This document shows, piece by piece, positions 1 to 9,785 of a stretch of DNA of 29,775 bases. The notes beneath the pieces were generated by a model. That model saw only the letters and a list, made by a program, of their open reading frames with translations. It was not told the origin of the DNA and did no database searches. A program made the position numbers and the translations under genes. The DNA comes from Bolinopsis microptera (taxonomy: Eukaryota; Ctenophora; Tentaculata; Lobata; Bolinopsidae). Location of the stretch: assembly GCF_026151205.1 (NCBI RefSeq), contig NC_087073.1, forward strand, positions 10,890,636 through 10,920,410, given 5' to 3'. How positions within the stretch are numbered: position 1 is the first letter of the stretch; the number at the start of each line of letters is the position of its first letter.

Positions 1-169
1 ATTTCAGTGTTGAATGATAACCTTCAACGGTACAAAACTTGAAAAATGAATCCAAACGGAATATGAGTTCATATTAAAATCCTCTGAATATAAAAGAAAT
101 ATTCCAGATAATAAATAAACATTAGGTAGCAACAAATTCTGGAAAAATAAAAATGTGTAACCTCCCAAA

Positions 170-1296
170 TCAGCAAGACCGTTGCAAATGCTTGCAGTCA
201 AATACTTTAACAACATCACAATTAACTATTTCAGCGTCAGAGACTTCCAACTCGAACACTGATATGCTATTGTTGCCAATACCACAGTGCGCCAGGTTCA
301 GTCCCAGGGGTCGGGACGAGAATTGCAGCAGGTGTTTTGTTATCACTCGTATCATACCTCCGTGGGTGACTATGAGGGCGTTGTTTTCTGGTGTACTGTC
401 CTTGAAATTCTTAATCATTTCATAAAGAAATTCACTCCATCTGATGAGATGTATAGTTTTTTAAAAAGAAACATGTTTTCATTTTGGGGGCATGTTCAGA
501 TCAACAATTATTAGCTTGACCTCTGTAAATGATTAAAAACAGTATATTTTCATGACATTTATTTTTGACCAATGATGAAAGCAAGCTTCTAAATTCGGGA
601 TAGCCTGTGGCAGGCAACGCCCGATTTTAATGCTTCTACAGACCTACACAAGTGCAAGTAAGTAGGTAAATATTTCATGCTAGGCATGTGGCACCCATTA
701 CGGTAACCATCCATTGAGTTTTTGCCAAACTAAAAACAATTCATTCAATAAATAAGTTAAAATAATTCCATTTTATAAAACCTTTTCTGTAATTTATCAT
801 CCGTCTCGACACCAGGAAGATGGTGGTATTCAGTAGACTCCCCATTATTGCACTTGGTTGCATTCTTGTACTCTTTCCAGGGTTTCCCTGACCAGGACCC
901 ATAATCACGCTCCCGCAACCTCTTGTCAAACTTGTCTGGAGTTTTGTAGCCGATTTGACAGAGAGTGTCTTGAGCCCTCCCCAGATCACTGCTGAATACC
1001 TGGTCGTTGGAAATTCTATTAAAAAAGCAGCTAAACCAAGGCCAAGGTTATTCAATTGTCTTTCATCGACAGATTCAGCAGATTCTATTTAACATAGGTT
1101 TAGACCTGGTGAAAAATATGGTTTTCATTGCAATTAATCTTACCACACTGAAATTTATTTCTTGTAGAGCTTTCCCTGTGTTTGCTGAACTTTGGACTCC
1201 TAGAGCAGTGAGAGGAGAATCTTGATGTCCTTGAAGAACACCTCTAGCATTAGCATGTGTTTGGCCATGACGCACAACATATAAACTAACTTTCAT
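170..1296 (-). CDS. TIGAR-like histidine phosphatase, copy A (3 exons)
   Basis: Predicted 213-residue enzyme of histidine phosphatase branch 1, closest in motif layout to TIGAR (fructose-2,6-bisphosphatase-like, cytosolic, lowering glycolytic flux). Exons on the minus strand are 1296-1144, 999-782 and 440-170. Introns are phase 0 and phase 2, and every junction keeps frame. What is seen: the nucleophile motif VVRHGQT at residues 7-13, FSSDLGRAQDT near 53-63 with the usual phosphate-binding Arg, the acid motif RLRERDYGSWSG near 78-89, LPGVET near 112, and the second catalytic His in LIVTHGGMIR near 146-155. The C-terminal VFDCKHL resembles the end of TIGAR proteins. The protein is shorter than the roughly 270 residues of vertebrate TIGAR, mainly between the acid motif and the second His. 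The exon 2 donor, GTTTTA, is weak. ATG at 1296 is chosen because an upstream in-frame GTG is less likely. The exact substrate is inferred. Confidence 0.88.
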
Positions 1297-1529
1297 CACT
1301 GGAGTAATTATTCATCATAATATAGCATACTGCAGTAAATTGTGAGAATTTTGCTTTAGTACTGTAGTACAGAGAATGGGATGTGGCTATGGTATACCTA
1401 GATGGTGGTTAATTAACTGATGCTTAATCAATCGTTTGTGACTTTTTGCGGATTTGAATTTTAATACAGATTTAGAAAAAAAGTTGCAGGAAGGTTACAA
1501 ACATTGTTCAATAATTGCTCTAAAAATAA

Positions 1530-1535
1530 TTTATT
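1530..1535 (-). terminator. Polyadenylation signal AATAAA for copy B
   Basis: AATAAA is read on the minus strand about 75 bp past the stop codon of phosphatase copy B. It lies before the start of copy A, so the two copies probably have separate transcripts. No equally clear signal was seen after copy A. Confidence 0.5.
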
Positions 1536-1609
1536 GTGACGATAAAACGTGTATAAATAGTATTAAGCTAGAAACATAACAACACAAAAAATATGGAAAG
1601 AAGTCAATC

Positions 1610-2854
1610 TCAGATCAAATGACTGCAGTCGAAAAGCTTCAATACTTTACAGTTTTGTATTGTTTTATCACTTATTTCTAATTCAAAATGTGACACACAA
1701 TTGTAGCCTATTGGACAATTAGTTGATTGTACATTATGAGCATCATAACTGGAGTTTTCAAGTAGAAGACAAACAAGTGCTCTTATCGTTCCTTTATGAG
1801 ATACAATGAGAACATTCTCATTATAGGGACTCTTTTCATGCATATTCACTAGATCAGCCAAGAAGTCTTTTAGCCTGAAAAACAAGTATAATTGATTGTG
1901 TACATGTATTATGCAACAGTATCAGTATATCAATCAACGGTACCAAGAGCAAACTAATATTGTCTATTTCCTTTGAACAGTTTCGGGAAAAAGAATGAAT
2001 CACTAAACACTTGAGGCAGAGTTGAATCTTAACAAAAATGAAGGTATTTTCAAAGTCGAATAAAAAGATTCTGAAGGTTAATTTCAAAATTTTTGAATAT
2101 ATCCTGAAAGTTTCAGGATGATTACTCAAAAAATGTAGGAAAAGATAGATTTTTTGACATGATTTTCAGGGCACGATTTTAGACCCTGTCTTGGTGGTTC
2201 ACCTTATGTTCATTTCTTCATTGGATTCAACTCCAGGCAAATCATGCAGAAAAATACCATCTTTCATATCTTTGCTGGCATCAATATATTCTGACCAAAG
2301 TTTCCCAGACCAAACTCCAAAATCACGCTCTCTCAAGCGCTTATCAAAGGTTGCACTAGTATAGCCGATGTTAAGAAGAGTGTCTTTTGTCCTACCAAGG
2401 TCACTACAGTGTATCTAAAAAGTATAATTTATGTAATTTTAGTATTGTGATCCACAACCTCACAATTTCAAGAAAATTATATGTTGACTTTCCTGAAATT
2501 TTGGCTGAAGGACTGCATCAACAATAATGTATACTATTATGCAGTGTGAAAATTTCTCATCTGTACAAAATACCTTTTTTACTCACCAATTAATGATTTT
2601 GACTCCAAAAGGAAGCAGTGGTGAGCACTTGCTGTTATTTGGGACAACTTATTGGTTTGAGAGGCAGGATTCATTTTAAGTTAAATTATTATGATGAGAA
2701 GCTTTACCTTGTTAAAAGATGTCCTATTCAACAACTGTCCAGTCCTGACAGAGTTATCTACCCCCATCTCAGTAAGAGGAAAATCTTGATGGCCTGCAAT
2801 AAGCCGTTCAACATTGGCAAGGGTTTGTCCATGTCTCACAATGTATATGTGCAT
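1610..2854 (-). CDS. TIGAR-like histidine phosphatase, copy B (3 exons)
   Basis: Predicted 207-residue paralogue of the downstream copy, on the same strand and about 310 bp away. Exons are 2854-2708, 2414-2203 and 1874-1610, with the same phase 0 and phase 2 introns, so the pair arose by tandem gene duplication. Motifs in order: IVRHGQT at residues 5-11, GHQDFPLTEMG, CSDLGRTKDT near 52-61, RLRERDFGVWSG near 76-87, LPGVES near 109, and the second His in LIVSHKGTIR near 142-151. The usual small residue after that His is Lys here (SHKG against THGG in copy A), which may alter activity or substrate. The C-terminus FDCSHL matches copy A. ATG at 2854 follows an in-frame stop at 2864-2866. The family call is strong; fructose-2,6-bisphosphate as substrate is an inference. 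Confidence 0.88.
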
Positions 2855-3415
2855 GTTGTGCACTCAACACCTTAACTATAAGCAAAATAATTATCATGGC
2901 GGACTTTGGGGAAAACAAAAACCTGCAGTAGATCCGAGTTTTTGGTAAGATTCCAGGGTTTTGGTTTTTGGAGTCCCAAATTGTTTAAAAATGGATGGAT
3001 GAGGCCTCAAATCTAAAGATGAGGTATTTTTGATAATTGCACGAATATACTTACCCTTTAGTTCTATGTAATGGGCAAATAATACAGTGAAAAAAATGTG
3101 AGCAAATTTTATTTGAGAAATAAAATTGTATAAAGTAAAGTAAAGTAAAGTAAAATTTATGACATCACATCATCACACATGTCTACAAAATATCATCGCA
3201 CTATGTGAAAAAATATATAATAAATATTTCCCCACCAACATTAATTGATTTATGTGAGTTACTAAAATGACCATATATCTTTTCTCATACATACAACCAC
3301 TGCACTCCACAAACACACTAGTACCGAGCAATCGCACTGTAAAACATGCTCACGATACACTCAAAATTGGAAATATTCAACGGCTTGTATATGAAACTCA
3401 CACTTACACTCAGTG
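2855..3415. other. Non-coding stretch with a short TAAAG microsatellite
   Basis: No supported gene. Around 3130-3155 there are about five copies of a TAAAG pentamer. The 5' part should contain the promoter of phosphatase copy B, but no clear TATA box was seen. Confidence 0.4.
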
Positions 3416-3443
3416 TTTTTTTTTTTTTTTTTTTTTTTTTTTT
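3416..3443 (-). repeat. Poly(A) tail of a retroelement (28 T on the plus strand)
   Basis: An uninterrupted run of 28 T on the plus strand is poly(A) on the minus strand. It lies about 160 bp past the stop of the minus-strand nuclease-like ORF at 3607-4215, where the 3' end of a target-primed retroelement insertion would be expected. Confidence 0.6.
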
Positions 3444-3606
3444 GATAATAAGAGAAGGAAGCAACTCACGGTATCACTCTCAGAAGAGACATGTTTCATC
3501 ATTTACCGGAATTGCAACCAAATATACACAATAAGGTTTGGTACTTTATCCGTACATCCCCTTTAATAGCTACAATAAATTGTCTATAAAATTTACATTA
3601 ACAAAC

Positions 3607-4215
3607 TTAAGAGACCTCAAAGCTCGTCTTCTGAGGAATGAGATTGAAGGATACGTCATCCAGTCCAAGGTGCTGGGCTTTTTGTCTTCCTCTGATTCCC
3701 CTGAGTGCTATGAGTGTGCTTCGTAGCAGATCAAACCTGAATCGTGTTCTGATGTGATTTTTGACCTGGCTCTTAGCTTCTTTATTGTGGTCAGCTATCC
3801 TTTCAGAAATACGATCTACAAACACAGTGCAGAGTGGGCCCATACCTCCAGATGTTGTAAAAACTAGTGGGACAAAGGACCCTTTCTCTGACTGAAGTAC
3901 TCTCTCCTCATATAGATCTTTCTTCTCTTTCTCATGGGCACTGTAGATTTTATCTAGTGGCTTAAATGTATTGGAGTCGCAATTAGGATGAGTGACCCTG
4001 ATGTCAAAGAATGTTCTTTCGAATGGTGCATACAGTCCAACAGCTGCTACGTCCAGACGGGCTTCATCCTGGGTGTTGGTCTTCCTGGAGAATGAAGTTG
4101 GTTGGACAGGTAGGAGTGCAGGTTCTATCCTTACATCCTTACACTTTGCTTCTTGAAGGAAGAAAGCTGCAGTGTCTCTAATGGCATTGTGGCGCTCAGT
4201 GTACACCCATTGTTA
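3607..4215 (-). pseudogene. 3' fragment of a non-LTR retroelement ORF with restriction-like nuclease domain
   Basis: About 200 codons are open on the minus strand directly after an in-frame TAA, with no ATG, so this is a 5'-truncated or broken end of a longer ORF. It starts with YTERHNAIRD. The block RLDVAAVGLYAPFERTFFDIRV follows (listed here as RLDVAAVG near residue 50, then FFDIRV near 64), then KIYSAHEKEKKDLYEERV near 85-102, a GGMGP turn near 119, and IRTRFRFDLLRSTLIALRG near 150-170. The R-x-D...FFD-x-R-V...K/E pattern resembles the PD-(D/E)XK-like endonuclease domain found after the reverse transcriptase in some retroelements. Proteins with this RHN-IRD...GGMGP layout are, to my knowledge, common in cnidarian, sponge and fish genomes. 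The following poly(A) tract supports a retroelement 3' end. The exact family is not established. Confidence 0.6.
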
Positions 4216-5289
4216 ACTAGTATTACACACTGGTAAACTCTACGTAACGCGCGAAAATAATAATTCTATGGCGTTTTCATTGTCACATCTCACGTCGACG
4301 GGATTAAACGCGCGCGCGTAACATCTTATCTTACTGCTATCTCAACGAATAAACACACAACGACTTTGACAATTGACCGACGACTTAACGATTGTGAGTT
4401 ATGACGGACTTAACTGTATGGGTCAACTACTAAAACTGCATTGTATACTATCTTAATCATTATACTGGACATGAGATGACGAAGTATCTTAAGCAGCACT
4501 TTATACCTCCACTTAGAACTTGATTAGTCACGAACAATAGAATCATTATAAATCAATACAATAAAACATCTTGATCAATAAATGCCTAGCAGCACCAGAC
4601 AGCGGCCGTGTACCTTTTTCGACTCCACGGAGTCCCTGATGGACTTTTGTTTACTTTTGTTAATAATTTGACCGCAACCTTTCTTTCTCGAAACACAAAT
4701 CCTACTGTACTTCATTACAGTATTAAGATAATATAAAGCAAATCATGTGAATATATGACTACGAAATAGATCTATAGATTTGTCCATAATATTTAATACC
4801 GTATTGATGGTTTTGAATTTTGTATATTGAATTTTAATGTGAAGCGTTTACTCTCCCCCCTCGGCAATTAATTAGAAAGTTAGATTAATGACAATAATTG
4901 CCAAATGACGTAGTAGATATAGATGTTCATTGTTGTAGAGTGATTTCAAGAGTAGTGGTCCACAGGGGTCCGAAAAAGCCGTACAGGCACTTGGGTCCTT
5001 ATCCTTGTCACTAGTCCCAATTGGATTCACTTTACACAAAAGATGAACGTTTACAATTTAGACGTACACATTGACACGATATTTATCAGAAAGCAAACAG
5101 TATAAACAATAAAATAATACGTGCGTGCGCGGCTTGAGCCGCGCCGCATAACAATTTATGCGTTTAGGGGCTGGAGTACGCGTGTTTACAGATTAATGAA
5201 TTGTTGCATTGTAAATATTTAAAGTTGACGATATATTATGATTTAATAGTAAATTTTTCAAAGCTGGCTTTGGACTTAGGTAAAATTAT
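4216..5289. other. AT-rich intergenic DNA, no gene seen
   Basis: There are short ORFs only. Isolated GC-rich patches (CGCGCGCG near 4310, CGTGCGTGCGCGGC near 5121) stand out from the AT-rich background and resemble the GC-rich repeats that follow. The true 5' boundary of the retroelement fragment could not be placed here. Confidence 0.4.
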
Positions 5290-5387
5290 TGTAGCGCGAT
5301 GCACTACTGGGTCGCGCGCGCGCATCCAATAATGCTTCTCGCAACCACAGATCGGCGAGATGCGAAGGATTGACATCGTGAATCAAG
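5290..5387 (+). repeat. GC-rich dispersed repeat family 1, copy 1
   Basis: A block of about 100 bp begins TGTAGCGCGATGCACTACTG, contains GATCGGCGAGATGCG and ends GACATCGTGAATCAA. It is far richer in GC than its surroundings and recurs twice downstream in the same orientation. Confidence 0.75.
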
Positions 5388-6164
5388 TAAAATTATAACT
5401 TATTTATTTTAAAGAAAAAACCACGGATAGTTTTAAATTTACATAGTCGTATAACTATAACCAAGTTAATCCTGTTTTCAAGAATGCGCGGCTTTGGCGG
5501 CCAGTTATTGACTTGTACATAAAATTGAATTTTAAATAGAAATGTGAATGTATTAAAATTTAAAACTTTCAAAACGGAGGCTCATAAATATTATTATATT
5601 ATGATTGTAAAATAAAGGATAAAATTTTAAATTTGTTTCACTAAAAAAAATTTGTTTCACTTCATCAAATACAACATTTAAAAAACAATTTTATCAAAAA
5701 CATTATCCTATTTTAAAAACTTTCCAGTGGAATAAAAATTTATAAAACGCTTCTTTGCCACATAAGGATGGAACCAAAGATAATTGTTATGTTTCTCTTT
5801 ATTACTGACATGGGTGACCTGTTTGATGGGCAAATAATTTGCACACAGTAATCGATACGTGTATTGGTGGTGTTGGGCAGGTTCAGGACTGCAGCCACTT
5901 GAGTTTAGATTAGGATACACAAACACAAACAGAAACGTGGTTGCGGGACAACAAAATGCAATTATAATATTGATTACGATCACACCGACTATAATATTTT
6001 AGTGAGAAAAATTTAAGTGAGCACAATCGATCAAAAGTTGTTCAGCTAAAATATTTGAGTGAATCAAAAAGAGGGTGCTAAAAATTCGAACAATTTTATT
6101 CGAGTGAAAAATTTAAGTGAAAATTAAATATAAAATTATTTAGACAATATACACATAATTGTTT

Positions 6165-6274
6165 TGTAGCGCGATGCACTACTGGGTCGCGCCGCGCATC
6201 AAATAATTCTTCTCGCAACCACAGATCGGCAACCGCAGATCGGCGAGATGCGAAGGATTGACATCGTGAATCAA
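6165..6274 (+). repeat. GC-rich dispersed repeat family 1, copy 2
   Basis: Nearly the same as copy 1. It differs by a short internal duplication of the CGCAGATCGGC segment and a shorter CG run. No flanking target duplication was recognised. Confidence 0.75.
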
Positions 6275-6444
6275 ATAATTGTTACAATGACCCTATATAA
6301 AAACAACCTTTCAAAAAAATCAATATTGAATATATTCCCTATCTCAAATATTTAAGTGAAAATTTGCCCATGGAACTATATATATAATATAAGCAATAAG
6401 AGGGTAAGCAATTTAACTGTATCGAAGACAAGATCGAAGTTGTA

Positions 6445-6500
6445 GCGTGATGCTTGCTCTAACCAGAGCCCTCTCGCTTGCAGTATCACGCGACCGCCGA
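6445..6500. repeat. CTCTAACCAGAGCCCTC repeat motif (also 11808-11860 and 21728-21770)
   Basis: The phrase GCTCTAACCAGAGCCCTC followed by TCGCTTGC occurs here. Close variants (CTCTATCCAGAGCCCT) occur near 11810 and twice near 21730-21768. Here and at 11.8 kb it is followed by a CAGTA plus CGCG stretch. It looks like part of a short dispersed GC-rich repeat. Confidence 0.55.
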
Positions 6501-6526
6501 ATATATATTCTAATTGTGAAACAAGC

Positions 6527-6606
6527 GCGTCACGCAGTACGCGTATACACATGGCTATACTATGTGAAGTACACATAGCCATGTGTCTACGCGTACTGCG
6601 TGACGC
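6527..6606. repeat. Long hairpin (about 32-bp stem)
   Basis: The left arm begins GCGTCACGCAGTACGCGTAT and runs through ATGGCTAT. The right arm is its reverse complement with about one mismatch, ending ATACGCGTACTGCGTGACGC apart from one base. The loop is about 16 bases. Nothing in the sequence suggests a gene, so I read it as a foldback-type repeat. Confidence 0.85.
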
Positions 6607-6615
6607 CTAGGGAAG

Positions 6616-6643
6616 CCGCGCGGCGGGTCATACAACGTATGAC
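6616..6643 (+). repeat. Terminal segment shared with the palindromic element at 21.4-21.6 kb
   Basis: CGCGGCGGGTCATACAACGTATGAC, given here as CGCGGCGGGTCATAC plus AACGTATGAC, matches the right end of the inverted-repeat element at 21446-21601. This indicates a dispersed family whose member here lies against the 6527-6606 hairpin. Confidence 0.65.
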
Positions 6644-6646
6644 AAG

Positions 6647-6714
6647 ACGGACATTGGTGGACAAAAATGGACATTGGTGGACATTACCGGACATTGGTGG
6701 ACTTTAGCGGACAA
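6647..6714 (+). repeat. Array of GGACATTGGTGGAC motifs
   Basis: Successive units built on GGACA/GGACT, spaced about 10-16 bp apart. In reverse complement they match the TGTCCGCC/TGTCCACC units at 9533-9674, 10807-10948 and 27446-27530, so this is one arm of an inverted set. Confidence 0.7.
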
Positions 6715-6769
6715 ACATTTTGAGAATTTGTGGCAACTTCTATGTTCTATGTATTATAATTTTGTACAA

Positions 6770-6970
6770 AGCTAACGATAGGCCGTGCGACATCGACCGT
6801 AAGACGCGCGCGCTGACCATTGAATGGTATTTTAATTTTAGCTCGTATTTTGGCAAGCCTATTATTTTGAAAACAATCAAAAAGTTATGATACTTTTCAT
6901 ATAACAATTTTGTCGAAATTTGGTCAGCTTACGTAAACACTTATGTTCATTGTTCTACTGAACTTAAATT
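6770..6970 (+). repeat. Dispersed repeat, inverted partner at 28585-28755
   Basis: Contains AAGACGCGCGCGCTGACCAT, then TGAATGGT, later CATATAACAATTTTGT and CAGCTTACGTAAACACTTA. The same order of blocks is found in reverse complement near 28585-28755, with moderate divergence. Confidence 0.75.
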
Positions 6971-7093
6971 AGTTTGACATTTGAGCAATTTCGATGGCCA
7001 GAATTTGAGTTATCAACGAATTTATACATATTTTGTCATTTTTAGACCTCTTAATCAAGACCAATCCCTCCCAACTAATTTAGGTTCGGTAGT

Positions 7094-7211
7094 TGTAGCG
7101 CGATGCGTTACTGTGCCGCGCCGCGCACTCAATAAGGATTCTCACAGCGAGATCGGCGAGATGCGCTACTGTGCCGCGCCGAGCTGCCATGAATTGACAT
7201 CGTCAATTAAG
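7094..7211 (+). repeat. GC-rich dispersed repeat family 1, copy 3 (diverged)
   Basis: Shares TGTAGCGCGATGCG at the left, GATCGGCGAGATGCG in the middle and GACATCGT at the right, but carries an internally repeated CTACTGTGCCGCGCCG segment. It is the most diverged of the three copies. Confidence 0.65.
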
Positions 7212-7565
7212 TTCGGTAGGCTAATATGATTGGAAGGTTCTGACAAATTTTTCAGCACGATTCATGTACGTTCATAAACCGAAGATTTAACAAAATAATA
7301 CGACAAAAATCAACGAATTTGGTCAAATTACGCGACTTTTACACCTAATTTTGCTGGCTAAAGCCGCGCACCATCAAATATGGTACCTAGGCGAAACTCA
7401 CTGATCATTCCAAAAAGGTATGACAAATTTAGTACTGTGAAAATTTGTACAGTCTCTAGAAAACAATGGTACAAAAATTTTGAAAATCCGAGCAAGTTCA
7501 TTTTTATTGTGCACCCCCTACTAACGACTTATTAATCACACTAAAGCTATTAATAGCTTTAACTG

Positions 7566-8483
7566 ATGAGGAGGACTGAGGACGAGAAGGAGGCTAGTAG
7601 AAGGAGGACTGAGGAGGGGAGGAGGAAGAGGACTGGGCCGGGAGGATCAGGAAGACCCAGGAGGAGGAGAAGGAGGAGGACCCAGGAGGAGGACCCAGGA
7701 GGAGGAGGAGGACTCAGGAGGATGACTCAGGAGGAGGAGGACTCAGGAGGAGGACTCAGGAGGACTGAGAAGGAGGAGGACTGAAGAGTACTGAGGAGGA
7801 TGGCTGAAGAGGATGGCTGAGGAGGATGGCTGAGGAGGATGGCTGAGGAGGATGACTGAGGAGGATGACTGAGGAGGATGACCGAGAGGGAGAAGGAGGA
7901 TCAGGAAGAATCAGGAGGAGGACCCAGGAGGAGGAGGACCCAGGAGGAGGACCTAGGAGGAGGAGGAGGAGAACTGAGGAGGATGACTGAGGAGGAGGAG
8001 GACTGAGGAGGAGGACTGAGGAGGACTGAGAAGGAGGAGGACTGAGGAGTACTGAGGAGGATGGCTGAGGAGGATGGCTGAGGAGGATGACTGAGAGGGA
8101 GGAGGAGGAAGAGGAGGAAGAGGACTGAGGAGGATGAGGAGAAGGACTGAAGAGGAGAATGAGGAGGAGGAGGACCCAGGAGGAGGAGGACCCAGGAAAA
8201 GGCCCCAGGAGGAGGAGGAGGACTGGGGAGGAGGAGGACTGTTGAGGACTGATGAGGAGGACTGAGGACGAGGAGGAGGAGTAGGAGGAGGACTGAGGAG
8301 GGGAGGAGAAAGAGGACTGGGGAGGATCAGGAAGACTCAGGAGGAGGACCCAGGAGGAGGACTTAAGAGAAATGAGAAGGAGGACTGAGAAGAACTGAAG
8401 AGGAGGAGGAGGAGGACTGAATAGGAGGAGGAGAAGGAGGAGGAGGACTGGTAGAGGACTGAGGAGGAGGAGGACTGATGAGA
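7566..8483 (+). repeat. Degenerate GGA-rich polypurine tract
   Basis: Almost entirely G and A on this strand, built from GGA/GAGGA with interruptions ACTGAGG, ACCCAGG and ATGGCTGAGG. ORFs running through it are low-complexity translations of the repeat and are not proposed as genes. It joins directly to the duplicated units that follow. Confidence 0.9.
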
Positions 8484-8789
8484 AGGATGAGGAGGAGGAC
8501 TGAGGAGGAGGACTGAGGACTGAGGAGGAAGAGGAGGAGGATGAAGAGGAGGAGGAAGAGGAGGAGGATGAAGAGGAGGAGGAGGACTGAGGAGGAGGAC
8601 TGAGGAGGAGGACTGAGGAGGACTGAGGAGGATGGCTGAGAGGGAGGAGGAGGAGGAGGAGGAGGAGGAGGAGGAGGAGGACTCAGGAGGAGGAGGACTC
8701 AGGAGGAGGAGGAGGAGGAGGAGGAGGAGGAAGAGGAGGAGGAGGAGGAGGAGGAGGAGGAGGAGGAGGAGGAGGAGGAGGAGGACTCA

Positions 8790-9040
8790 GGAGGAGGAGG
8801 AGGAGGAGGAGGAGGAGGAGGAGGAGGAGGAGGAGGAGGAGGAGGAGGAGGAGGAGGAGGAGGAGGAGGAGGAGGAGGAGGAGGAGGAGGAGGAGGAGGA
8901 GGAGGAGGAGGAGGAGGAGGAGGAGGAGGAGGAGGAGGAGGAGGAGGAGGAGGAGGAGGAGGAGGAGGAGGAGGAGGAGGAGGAGGAGGAGGAGGAGGAG
9001 GAGGAGGAGGAGGAGGAGGAGGAGGAGGAGGAGGAGGAGG
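8790..9040 (+). repeat. Near-perfect (GGA)n microsatellite, about 83 units
   Basis: An uninterrupted GGA repeat of about 250 bp, bounded on both sides by ACTCAGG. One strand is purely purine, so the tract can in principle form triplex or G-tetrad structures. Confidence 0.95.
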
Positions 9041-9532
9041 ACTCAGGAGGAGGAGGAGGAGGACTGAGGAGGACTGAGAAGGAGGAGGAGGACTAAATAG
9101 GAGAAGGAGGAGGGGGACTGGGGGAGGACTGAGGAGGAGGATGGAGGACTGAGGAGAAGGATGAGGAGGATGACTGAGGAGAACTGAGGACTGAGGAGGA
9201 AGAGGAGGATGATGAAGAGGAGGAGGAGGACCCAGGAGGAGGACTCAGGAGGAGGAGGAGGAGGAGGACTGGGGAGGAGGAGGACTGTTGATGACTGATG
9301 AGGAGGACTGAGGACGAGGAGGAGGAGTAGGAGGAGGACTGAGGAGGGGAGGAGGAAGAAGACTGAGGAAGATCAGGAAGACTCAGGAGGAGGAGGAGGA
9401 AGAGTAGGAGGAGGAAGCATCTAAATGTTATTCCCATTTTTGTCCGTTTTTGTCCATTTTTGTCGGACAAAAAACATGATTCCCCATATAACAGCAAAAA
9501 TTGAACATTTTATTTAGCAATTTAATTTTAGG

Positions 9533-9674
9533 TGTCCATTAATGTCCGCTAATGTCCGCCAAAGTCCGTATATGTCCGTCTATGTCCGCCAAAGTCCGTC
9601 TATGTCCGTCTATGTCCGCCTATGTCCGCCTATGTCCGCCTATGTCCGCCTATGTCCTGTCCTGTCCTGTCCAG
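9533..9674 (+). repeat. TGTCCGCC tandem array (copy also at 10807-10948)
   Basis: About a dozen 8-9-bp units (TGTCCGCCA, TGTCCGTCTA, TGTCCGCCTA) pass into CCTGT pentamers. An identical array lies in the second duplicated unit. Its reverse complement is the array at 6647-6714. Confidence 0.85.
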
Positions 9675-9785
9675 TCCTTTTTGGATTCTATGAGACGTGA
9701 CACCCCCCCCCCACCATTACGCTGGAGGCTTACAATGACCCTTTTTGAACCCCATGCATGGCAGTGCTAGTTTTATTATTGAGAG

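Larger units (their letters stand above)
8484..9782 (+). repeat. Unit 1 of a roughly 1.3-kb direct duplication
   Basis: The layout is an interrupted GGA tract, then an almost pure (GGA)n run at about 8790-9040, more interrupted GGA to about 9418, then a non-purine tail. The tail holds TTTTTGTCCG motifs, a TGTCCGCC array (9533-9674), a C10 run and a CCATGCATGG palindrome. Unit 2 follows within a few bases, with the same parts in the same order. Confidence 0.92.

Noticed and set aside
8632-9096. Long Glu-rich and Arg-rich ORFs through the GGA tracts (also 9934-10341, 7566-7784 and the reverse-strand Ser-rich frames)
   Set aside because: They are direct translations of a microsatellite, with the frame set by small indels, and show no start context, splice sites or conserved domain.
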